Origin: Streptococcus parasanguinis
Lineage (GTDB): Bacteria; Bacillota; Bacilli; Lactobacillales; Streptococcaceae
Assembly (NCBI RefSeq): GCF_016648855.1
Contig: NZ_JACLQU010000010.1
Span: forward strand, 21,757 to 85,756
DNA length: 64,000 nt
Direction of reading: 5' to 3'
This document shows positions 56,912-64,000 of this stretch, in pieces; within the stretch, counting starts at the first letter, position 1; each line of letters starts with the position of its first letter. The notes below the pieces were generated by a model. The model ran no database searches, had not been told where the DNA came from, and saw only the letters and a list, made by a program, of their open reading frames with translations. A program made the translations under genes and the position numbers.

Positions 56912-59170
56912 ATGGAATCATTACAAAAATATGTGATTGATCATCATCAAAAAACAATTGCTGAATGTTCAAATGAAGAATTGTACATTGCCTTGCTAAA
57001 TTACACCAAGCAAGCAAGCGCTCAAAAGAAAATCAATACTGGTAAGAAAAAAGTTTACTACATCTCAGCTGAGTTCTTGATCGGTAAACTCTTGTCTAAC
57101 AACTTGATCAACTTGGGTCTTTACGACGATGTTAAAAAAGAATTGTCAGATGCTGGTAAAGACTTGATCGAAGTCGAAGAAGTGGAATTGGAACCATCAC
57201 TTGGTAACGGTGGTTTGGGACGTTTGGCAGCCTGCTTTATCGACTCTATCTCAAGCCTTGGTTTGACAGGGGATGGGGTTGGTTTGAACTACCACTTTGG
57301 TTTGTTCCAACAAGTCCTTAAAAACAACCAACAAGAAACGATTCCAAACGCATGGTTGACTGACCAAAGCTGGCTCGTTCGTTCAAGCCGTAGCTACCAA
57401 GTGCCATTTGCACACTTCACATTGACTTCTACCCTTTATGATATCGATGTCCCTGGTTACAAGATTGATACCAAGAACCGTTTGCGTTTGTTCGACTTGG
57501 ATTCAGTTGATTCATCTATTATTGAAGATGGTATTAACTTTGACAAGACAGATATCGCTCGCAACTTGACCCTCTTCTTGTACCCCGATGATAGTAACCG
57601 TCAAGGGGAATTGCTCCGTATCTTCCAACAATACTTCATGGTATCAAACGGTGCACAATTGATCATCGACGAAGCCATCGAAAAAGGAAGCAACTTGCAT
57701 GACCTTGCTGACTATGCTGTTGTCCAAATCAACGATACTCACCCATCAATGGTCATCCCTGAATTGATCCGTCTTTTGACAGAACGTGGTATTGGAATGG
57801 ATGAAGCCATCTCTATCGTTCGTAGCATGACGGCTTACACTAACCACACAATCCTTGCAGAAGCCCTTGAAAAATGGCCACTTGAATTCTTGCAAGAAGT
57901 GGTTCCTCACTTGGTTCCAATCATTGAAGAATTGGACCGCCGTGTTCGCGCTGAATACAAAGATCCAGCTGTTCAAATCATCGATGAGAATGATCGCGTA
58001 CACATGGCGCACATGGATATCCACTATGGATTTAGCGTAAACGGGGTAGCAGCACTTCACACAGAAATCTTGAAGAATTCTGAGTTGAAAGCCTTCTACG
58101 ACATTTACCCTGAAAAATTCAACAACAAAACAAACGGTATCACATTCCGTCGTTGGCTCATGCATGCCAACCCAACCTTGTCACACTACTTGGATGATAT
58201 CCTCGGACGTGACTGGCACCATGACGCATCTAAATTGGAAGACCTTCTTTCTTATGAAGATAAAGATGCAGTCAAAGCAAAATTGGAAAACATCAAGTCT
58301 CACAACAAACGGAAATTGGCTCGTTTCTTGAAAGACCATCAAGGTGTGGAAATCAATCCTAACTCTATCTTTGATACCCAAATCAAACGTCTCCACGAAT
58401 ACAAACGTCAACAAATGAACGCTTTGTATGTGATCCACAAATACTTGGACATCAAAGCTGGAAATATCCCTGCTCGCCCAATCACTGTTCTCTTTGGTGG
58501 TAAAGCAGCTCCTGCCTACACCATTGCACAAGATATCATCCACTTGATCCTTTGCTTGTCTGAAGTGATTGCAAACGATCCAGCAGTAGCTCCACACTTG
58601 CAAGTGGTGATGGTTGAAAACTACAACGTAACTGCTGCAAGCTACTTGATCCCAGCTAGCGATATTTCTGAGCAAATCTCTCTTGCTTCGAAAGAAGCTT
58701 CAGGTACTGGTAACATGAAATTCATGTTGAATGGTGCATTGACACTTGGTACGATGGATGGAGCCAACGTGGAAATCGCTGAATTGGTTGGACGTGACAA
58801 CATCTACATCTTCGGTGAAGATTCAGAAACTGTAATCGATCTATATGAGAAATCAGCATACAAATCAGCGGACTTCTATGAACGTGAAGCTATCAAACCA
58901 TTGGTAGACTTCATTATCAGCGATGCCGTTCTTGCAGTTGGTAACAAGGAACGCTTGACTCGTCTTCACAAGGAATTGATCAACAAAGACTGGTTCATGA
59001 CTCTTCTTGACTTGGAAGACTACATTGTCACCAAAGAACGTATGTTGGCTGACTACGAAGACCGTGATGCATGGTTGGATCAAGTGATCGTAAACATTGC
59101 TAAAGCAGGATTCTTCTCATCTGACCGTACGATCGCTCAGTACAATGAAGATATCTGGCACTTAAACTAA
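56912..59170 (+). CDS. glgP: Glycogen/maltodextrin phosphorylase
   Basis: A 752-residue GT35 enzyme that splits glucose-1-phosphate from dextrins. The PLP-binding Lys603 lies in [29 protein letters not shown] and [19 protein letters not shown] are also conserved. This is pneumococcal MalP. It is co-transcribed with malQ and highly codon-biased. AAAGGAG precedes the ATG, and a clear terminator follows. Confidence 0.95.
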   Translation: MESLQKYVIDHHQKTIAECSNEELYIALLNYTKQASAQKKINTGKKKVYYISAEFLIGKLLSNNLINLGLYDDVKKELSDAGKDLIEVEEVELEPSLGNGGLGRLAACFIDSISSLGLTGDGVGLNYHFGLFQQVLKNNQQETIPNAWLTDQSWLVRSSRSYQVPFAHFTLTSTLYDIDVPGYKIDTKNRLRLFDLDSVDSSIIEDGINFDKTDIARNLTLFLYPDDSNRQGELLRIFQQYFMVSNGAQLIIDEAIEKGSNLHDLADYAVVQINDTHPSMVIPELIRLLTERGIGMDEAISIVRSMTAYTNHTILAEALEKWPLEFLQEVVPHLVPIIEELDRRVRAEYKDPAVQIIDENDRVHMAHMDIHYGFSVNGVAALHTEILKNSELKAFYDIYPEKFNNKTNGITFRRWLMHANPTLSHYLDDILGRDWHHDASKLEDLLSYEDKDAVKAKLENIKSHNKRKLARFLKDHQGVEINPNSIFDTQIKRLHEYKRQQMNALYVIHKYLDIKAGNIPARPITVLFGGKAAPAYTIAQDIIHLILCLSEVIANDPAVAPHLQVVMVENYNVTAASYLIPASDISEQISLASKEASGTGNMKFMLNGALTLGTMDGANVEIAELVGRDNIYIFGEDSETVIDLYEKSAYKSADFYEREAIKPLVDFIISDAVLAVGNKERLTRLHKELINKDWFMTLLDLEDYIVTKERMLADYEDRDAWLDQVIVNIAKAGFFSSDRTIAQYNEDIWHLN

Positions 59171-59182
59171 TCATTAGTTGTT

Positions 59183-59214
59183 AGACCAAGGTCCATAAGA
59201 CCTTGGTCTTTTTC
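59183..59214 (+). terminator. Terminator of the malQ-glgP operon
   Basis: Arms AGACCAAGGTC and GACCTTGGTCT, loop of five bases, then TTTTTC. Confidence 0.88.
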
Positions 59215-59655
59215 ATTACTTCTTATTTTGGAAAAGAAATGGAGCTAGTTTAGGGAATGGACAGTCTGCAAAAAGTGTTGTTTTTTTGAATTTTGCGACC
59301 CCTAAAGGGAAAAAATTACATAATTTTTATTTCAGTCTTCAAATCTAATTTATTGGTATAAAAAAATACTTCCCTTTAAAAAGCCTTTCGGTGAAATTTA
59401 TAAAAAGAGAAAGTGTCTTGAAAACCCTTGAGAATAAAGGATTTTTTCACAGGCGTTTGCATATATTTTCAACTAAAGATGGGGAAGGCAAGGAAAGTTT
59501 GGGGATTCAAGTTGTTATATATTTAAAGTAAAATAAAAAATTAAATTGACAAATATATAAAAATGGTTGATTGTGATACAATGAAGTTAACTGGAAGTAG
59601 CATATTTTTGCCTCTACAGTGAGATTTTTTTAAACAAAAAAGGAGAGTTTTGAAA
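59215..59655 (+). promoter_or_regulatory. Gene-free region upstream of the adhesin
   Basis: About 440 AT-rich bases without a credible gene. A TACAAT at 59577-59582 may be the -10, with a small TTGTGATACAA palindrome over it; TTGACA-AATA-TATAAA at 59546-59561 recalls the TTTACA-N4-TGTAAA sites. AAAAAGGAGAG ends at 59646. Confidence 0.4.
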
Positions 59656-62466
59656 ATGAAAAGCTATCGTGAACATGTTTCGAAGCAGGAAAAATTTTCA
59701 ATTCGTAAGTTATCAGTCGGTGTTGTTTCATTGGCCATCGCTGGATTGGCTACTGTTAATACCTACGGAGCAGAAGTGAAAGCAGATGAAGCAACAGCGC
59801 CTGCAACTGAAGCGACTACTACGGATACAGCAACAAGCGATGCAGCTGTTTCAACAAGTTCTAAGTTGACATCTACAACTGTGACAGAAGGAAATAAAAC
59901 AGTTACGACGACTTATGTAGAATCACCAGAACTTGAAAAAGCAAAAGCTGATGCGGCTACAGAAGGTGTGACCGTTACAGAAGAAGCTGAAAAAGTCCAA
60001 CCATCTATCGCAGCAGCAGAAGCAGATAATAAAGCTCAAACAGCTGAAATCAACACAGTAGTTGATAACTACAAAAAGGCAAAAGCGGAGTATGAAGCAA
60101 AATCTCAAGAAATCACATTGATTGAAAAGAGAAATGCAGAAGCAGAAGCGGCTTACAAGAAACAAGTAGAAGACTACAAAACCCAACAAGCAGCTTATGA
60201 TAAAGCTTTAGAAGAGTACAATGCTAAAAAGGCAGCCTACGATGCTAAAGTAGCAGAAAAAGCAGCAGCAGATAAGGCCAATGCAGAAGCAAAAGCTAAG
60301 TATGAAGCAGAAATGGCTGTTTACAATACAGCGAAAGCGCAATACGATAAAGATTTACAAGAATACCAAACTAAGAAAGCGCAATACGATAAAGATAAAG
60401 CAGCTTATGATCAATTGGTAGCGAAGAAGGCAGAAGAAGATGCTGCTAAGGCTCAATACGAAGCTGATCTTGCAAAATACAATGTAGAAAAAGTACAGTA
60501 CGAAAATGATTATATTGCTTATCAAAAGAAATTAGCTGAATACGAAATTGCCAAAAAACAATATACGGACGCGAAACAAGCATACGACAAATATATGACA
60601 GACAATGCGTATGCTGACCTTAAAAATGTTTCAACTGTTCAAGATTTGACCTTCCAACGTGAAGGTGGTGCAACTCACACCATTGACGGCATCAGCACTT
60701 ATCTAACTCGTGATGCTCAAGCTCGTTTAAATACAAGCAATGTCCATCAATATGATTCCAATAAATTGGAAGCTTCAGATATTGTAGCGGCTAGTCCTTG
60801 GGCCAATAATGAAACTGAGTACATTCAAGTGAAGGAAGGCGATAAATTTGTCGTTACTTATGATAACTTGAATCAGTCTAGCATGCGTGAAAATACGGAT
60901 ATGCATCCAATCAAACGTGTGATTTACCGCTATGAGATTTTAAGTCTTCCATCAAATGATGGCAAAGGGATTGCAGCAGTCAACGCAGATCCAACGGTAA
61001 CCATGACAGTGGGTGCTTCAACAGACCAAGACAAACCTGTTAAGGTTGCTGTCGATGTTGAATTCTATGATGGTGATGGCAATAAATTTGATTTGACTCA
61101 ACGCAATGCCATTGTCGCTTTGAACTCGCTCAACCACTGGACAGGTGCGTCCTATGTCGATAGTGGAGATAAACCTCGTGCCCTTACAGTAGAAGCCAAA
61201 GATAAAGATGGTAACACTGTTCGTGGAACTTGGGATCCATATGCAGATGGTTCATCCATGAGCATTGAAAACAATGAAGTGAAGGTTAAAACAGGAAAAG
61301 CAGACTTTGGTACTGCAACTGTTTCCATTTCAGCAGACAACCCTCTCAAAATTTTGACTCAGAAATATGATTATGTTAAAGATGACACAGGTAAATGGGT
61401 TCCTGGTACGACACCTGAGAAGGAAGAAGTAACGGATGCGTTAACTGTAAATGCTTCGGGTTCAGGAAGTGTTCATTCTATTGGTACAGAAGAATTTACC
61501 TTTGAAGGTAAGGATGATGTTATCGGATCATACAAAGTAGATGCAACTACAGGTCAAATTACGTTCACACCTAAGAAGAAATTTGAAAACGTGGAACACC
61601 AAGAGTCTGTAAATGTTGGAAATAATAAATTTATTCCAATTCCAAACTCAAGTGTTTCTTATGATGCTGCTACTAAAGAAGTAACTTCCTTTAAAGATAA
61701 CCAATATATTGAACATGGATCTGTCTTTAACGGTGAATCTTCAACAACTCTTGAAGGTTGGGATAATCCATCTTCTCCATACCTCTATTATGGTGGAGCA
61801 GGCTTGAAGATGTCAGATGGACACTTAGTCTTTACGGCTAATGGTGCCAATGCGGCTGGTCAACCAACGGTTTATTGGTTTGCCATCAACTCAAATGTAG
61901 GTCTTCCTAAAGAGCCGGGAGAAGAACCGAAAGAGCCAACAAAACCAACAGAACCAAAGGCTCCAACGCCACCAACGATTACAGTGGAAAATCTACCTGC
62001 AGAGCCAACGAAACCAGAAGAACCAAAATCACCAACTCCGCCAACAGCACCTAACTACACTGTGATTACGGTCGATGTGGAGGAACCAAAATCACCAACT
62101 CCACCAACAGAGCCAACCCCACCGACTCCTGAAGTTGTTCCAAATACGAATCCGGTGAAACCGGAAGCTGAAGTGAAATGGCATAAGAATAAAGTGGTAA
62201 CGGAAACAGATATTCCAACCCCACCAACTCCAGTTCCTCCAACTCCACCAACTCCATATAACCCACCTACACCAATCGTTCCACCAACTCCAGAGGTTCC
62301 AACCGAACCAACTCCTGAAGTTCCAGAACAACCTGTACAACCTGCGCAACCACAAACACCTGCGCTTCCAAATACAGGTACAGAAAGCTCAACTGTAGCT
62401 GTTCTTGCAGGTGCGATGGCTGGATTGCTTGGATTGGGTCTTGCACGCAAGAAAAAAGAAGATTAA
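59656..62466 (+). CDS. LPXTG surface protein with GbpC/antigen I/II-type domain
   Basis: A 936-residue wall-anchored adhesin. Order: YSIRK-type signal peptide (KFSIRKLSVGVVSLAIAG, about 13-30), Ala/Thr-rich stretch, a coiled-coil Ala-rich region of YxxxxAxY repeats (about 85-325; KAAYDAKVAEKAAADKAN and similar), a GbpC/SpaP V-type globular domain (about 330-750), a Pro-rich region with repeated PTPPT units (about 755-895), and LPNTG (904-908) with hydrophobic tail and RKKKED. The C1-C3 domains of full antigen I/II are missing, so it is a short relative, perhaps binding glucan or salivary ligands. ATG at 59656 is chosen over TTG at 59650. Confidence 0.87.
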   Translation: MKSYREHVSKQEKFSIRKLSVGVVSLAIAGLATVNTYGAEVKADEATAPATEATTTDTATSDAAVSTSSKLTSTTVTEGNKTVTTTYVESPELEKAKADAATEGVTVTEEAEKVQPSIAAAEADNKAQTAEINTVVDNYKKAKAEYEAKSQEITLIEKRNAEAEAAYKKQVEDYKTQQAAYDKALEEYNAKKAAYDAKVAEKAAADKANAEAKAKYEAEMAVYNTAKAQYDKDLQEYQTKKAQYDKDKAAYDQLVAKKAEEDAAKAQYEADLAKYNVEKVQYENDYIAYQKKLAEYEIAKKQYTDAKQAYDKYMTDNAYADLKNVSTVQDLTFQREGGATHTIDGISTYLTRDAQARLNTSNVHQYDSNKLEASDIVAASPWANNETEYIQVKEGDKFVVTYDNLNQSSMRENTDMHPIKRVIYRYEILSLPSNDGKGIAAVNADPTVTMTVGASTDQDKPVKVAVDVEFYDGDGNKFDLTQRNAIVALNSLNHWTGASYVDSGDKPRALTVEAKDKDGNTVRGTWDPYADGSSMSIENNEVKVKTGKADFGTATVSISADNPLKILTQKYDYVKDDTGKWVPGTTPEKEEVTDALTVNASGSGSVHSIGTEEFTFEGKDDVIGSYKVDATTGQITFTPKKKFENVEHQESVNVGNNKFIPIPNSSVSYDAATKEVTSFKDNQYIEHGSVFNGESSTTLEGWDNPSSPYLYYGGAGLKMSDGHLVFTANGANAAGQPTVYWFAINSNVGLPKEPGEEPKEPTKPTEPKAPTPPTITVENLPAEPTKPEEPKSPTPPTAPNYTVITVDVEEPKSPTPPTEPTPPTPEVVPNTNPVKPEAEVKWHKNKVVTETDIPTPPTPVPPTPPTPYNPPTPIVPPTPEVPTEPTPEVPEQPVQPAQPQTPALPNTGTESSTVAVLAGAMAGLLGLGLARKKKED

Positions 62467-62500
62467 TTCTTAGTTCTTTCGTTCATTCATCTAAATAAAG

Positions 62501-62532
62501 AAAGTCAGAAGGCAAGTTCTTCTGGCTTTTTT
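62501..62532 (+). terminator. Terminator of the adhesin gene
   Basis: Arms AAAGTCAGAAG and CTTCTGGCTTT (one wobble), then TTTTTT. Confidence 0.82.
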
Positions 62533-62891
62533 GATGGAGTGATGACCAAATAGTTGAGAAATAGAACAGAATAGTTTTTGGATGAGGAGAGGAAATGGCT
62601 TTTATAGACCAAATCGTGTCGAAATAAAGCAGAATAGAAATGGATGACACAAGAAGAAGAGAATGAGGTATACTGGTGGTGTTCGAATGAAAGTTTATAG
62701 GACTCCGTTATATCTCTAATCATTCCAATGATACAGTTGCGATGGCTTTTCATCTTTTGCACCCATTATTTTCCAAATGAATTTCATTTGAACGTATCAG
62801 TGATCAGGCAAGTGCTTCCACGGTTTTGAGGCGCTTGCCTTTCTATCTGTATCGCGATATAATAGGGTGTAAGAAATGAAAAGGAGTTTGT
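62533..62891 (+). promoter_or_regulatory. Gene-poor spacer with palindrome, hairpin and promoter
   Basis: No credible gene in about 360 bases. It holds a 17-bp near-palindrome CAAATGA-ATT-TCATTTG (62774-62790), a hairpin with AGGCAAGTGC/GCGCTTGCCT arms (62806-62840), and a promoter TTGCCT (62835-62840), 17 bp, TATAAT (62858-62863) for the next gene. The -35 box lies inside the hairpin arm. Confidence 0.5.
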
Positions 62892-63407
62892 ATGAAAAAG
62901 AAACCTATCTATCTTTACATCCTGTTATTTTTCTCTACGGTTGGAACCCTAACTTCAGCTGTTTCAACCTTTGGAGCTTCAAAGAGTTTTGAGCTGACAG
63001 ATGATTTTGCGAAACAACTTGGTTTAACAACGGCTCAAGACAAGGCTGACTATGTGACATATTATGAGAAATCAGCCCAACTCAATCAGTCTCCACTAAC
63101 CTTTTTATTTGTTTCCCTGATTCTGATTGCTTTGCTGGCAACTTTCTATTTCCTCTTTATGAAGCAGGATCTGTTAACAGCACATTATACTTATATGGGG
63201 CAGATTTTGTTAAGTCAAGCCTTCTCTTGCTATAATTATTTTGCAGGGCGTCCACTATTAGCTAGTTTTTCAACCCCGTCCCTTCGCCAACGATATCTGG
63301 CATCTTCGTCCATTGCTTTGTTACTCTTGACTGCTTTATCTCTTCTCTTCCTTGGAATTGTTTTGTATAAAACCTTGCGTTTGAGAAAAGCTCAAGCTAG
63401 GGCATAA
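62892..63407 (+). CDS. Unknown membrane protein
   Basis: A 171-residue protein with about four hydrophobic segments (near 7-27, 66-88, 95-115 and 138-160) and a short polar loop after the first (SKSFELTDDFAKQLGLTTAQDKADYVTYYEKS). The first segment could also act as a signal anchor. No catalytic motif is seen, and I do not recognise the family. It has its own promoter and AAAGGAG, and precedes nrdI by 61 bases with a hairpin between. Confidence 0.6.
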   Translation: MKKKPIYLYILLFFSTVGTLTSAVSTFGASKSFELTDDFAKQLGLTTAQDKADYVTYYEKSAQLNQSPLTFLFVSLILIALLATFYFLFMKQDLLTAHYTYMGQILLSQAFSCYNYFAGRPLLASFSTPSLRQRYLASSSIALLLLTALSLLFLGIVLYKTLRLRKAQARA

Positions 63408-63424
63408 TAGATAAGTTTGAATGG

Positions 63425-63449
63425 AGCTCTCTTAGAGGATAAGAGAGCT
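63425..63449 (+). terminator. Hairpin before nrdI
   Basis: Arms AGCTCTCTTA and TAAGAGAGCT with loop GAGGA; only a weak T stretch follows. Confidence 0.55.
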
Positions 63450-63468
63450 TCTTGATTGGAGAAAAAAG

Positions 63469-63924
63469 ATGAAAGTATCCTTTGTTTATATTAGTCTGAG
63501 TGGAAATACAGAGAGTTTTGTCCGTCGCTTAAGTGACTATTTGCTGGAAGTCCATCCCGGACTTGAAATCGAGAAAGTTCATGTGAAAGACCTGGTCAAA
63601 GAGGGCCAGCCCTTCTTTGAAATGACCAATCCTTTTATCACTTTTTTGCCTACCTATTTGGAGGGTGGAAATGGTGTTGACAATGGCGATGTGGAAATTT
63701 TGACGACAGATGTCGCGGATTTTATTGCTTATGGAGACAATGCCAGCAAGTGCTTAGGAGTGGTTGGATCAGGCAATCGGAATTTTAACAATCAATATTG
63801 TTTAACCGCTAAGCAATACAGCCAACGCTTTGGTTTCCCTATGTTAGCCGATTTTGAAATGCGGGGGATGTTGGGAGATATTAAAAAAGTAGCTGCCATT
63901 GTAGAAGAGTTGTATCATCTTTAA
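63469..63924 (+). CDS. nrdI: Class Ib ribonucleotide reductase assembly flavoprotein NrdI
   Basis: A 151-residue flavodoxin-like protein with the FMN phosphate loop SLSGNTESF (10-18) and the NrdI motif VVGSGNRNFNNQYC. It supplies the oxidant that activates the dimanganese tyrosyl cofactor of NrdF. GGAG precedes the ATG. nrdE and nrdF are not in this window. The second copy of the intergenic repeat begins five bases after its stop. Confidence 0.9.
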   Translation: MKVSFVYISLSGNTESFVRRLSDYLLEVHPGLEIEKVHVKDLVKEGQPFFEMTNPFITFLPTYLEGGNGVDNGDVEILTTDVADFIAYGDNASKCLGVVGSGNRNFNNQYCLTAKQYSQRFGFPMLADFEMRGMLGDIKKVAAIVEELYHL

Positions 63925-63928
63925 AATA

Positions 63929-64000
63929 AAGAGAGTGGGACAGAAATCGGTAATTCGTTAGAATTCGATTTCGTCGTCCCACCTCCGCACAGTTGAGTAG
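63929..64000. repeat. Structured intergenic repeat, copy 2 (cut by window edge)
   Basis: These 72 bases are the exact reverse complement of 34212-34283. The GTGGGAC/GTCCCAC hairpin is complete (63935-63982), and the rest continues beyond the window. As with copy 1, it starts a few bases after a stop codon and lies in the same orientation relative to that gene. Confidence 0.88.

Noticed and set aside
62055..62450. Gly/Val-rich minus-strand frame of 131 codons
   Set aside because: It is the antisense of the PTPPT repeats of the adhesin, which naturally give Gly/Val-rich frames; no start signal.

Overview
The window reads as chromosomal DNA of a low-GC Gram-positive coccus, almost certainly an oral Streptococcus of the mitis/sanguinis/parasanguinis type. 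The grounds are gene content and order: trpS-guaB-recF-yaaA, the pgsA-ecfA1A2T block, dltXABCD, a pneumococcal-type malR/malA/malXCD/malQ-malP locus, YSIRK and LPXTG signals, and a GbpC/antigen I/II surface protein. I cannot settle the species from the sequence alone. I saw no rRNA, tRNA, insertion sequence, prophage or CRISPR array. The trpS-guaB-recF neighbourhood and two exact parS cores suggest the replication origin lies a short way beyond the left edge. Most genes lie on the + strand, as expected if forks travel left to right.

Layout. 1-8.3 kb: YfhO-type membrane protein (partial), an ABC-F ATPase with one degenerate ATP site, trpS, guaB, recF, yaaA. 8.5-14.5 kb: two M16-family proteins (one apparently inactive), a short RodZ-like protein, pgsA, and the ECF transporter core. 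14.6-18.3 kb: two secreted LysM wall proteins flanking a convergent serine dehydratase/HAD operon. 18.4-26.8 kb: tRNA modification (mnmA, mnmG), Nudix, SseB-like, gdpP, rplI, dnaB, veg. 26.9-29.6 kb: a TPP riboswitch driving a ThiXYZ-type transporter. 29.6-34.1 kb: rpsD with a long leader, then a TetR/YhgE-Pip divergent pair sharing two inverted operators. 34.1-39.3 kb: a structured intergenic repeat, two lipoproteins (one a predicted beta-helix), a VTC-type polyphosphate polymerase with a DUF4956 membrane partner, and an intracellular S41-type protein. 39.4-44.4 kb: the dlt operon, then a DnaA-box cluster and a small membrane protein. 44.5-47.3 kb: aspS and a YitT protein. 47.3-59.2 kb: alpha-glucan use (pullulanase, malR, malA, ABC transporter, 4-alpha-glucanotransferase, phosphorylase). 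59.2-64 kb: a GbpC-domain LPXTG adhesin, an unknown membrane protein, nrdI, and a second copy of the intergenic repeat.

How the genes work together. The mal genes form one system: MalXCD imports maltodextrins, pullulanase, MalQ and phosphorylase break them down, and MalR acts on two mirror-image operators between malX and malQ. The dlt genes D-alanylate teichoic acids. The TPP riboswitch ties import of a thiamine precursor to thiamine status. The signals most worth checking are the parS sites, the DnaA-box cluster near 44.1 kb, the inverted 72-nt repeat copies, the TTTACA-N4-TGTAAA palindromes, the VTC/DUF4956/beta-helix locus with its 11-bp-phased hexamers, and the twin hairpins in the mnmA leader.
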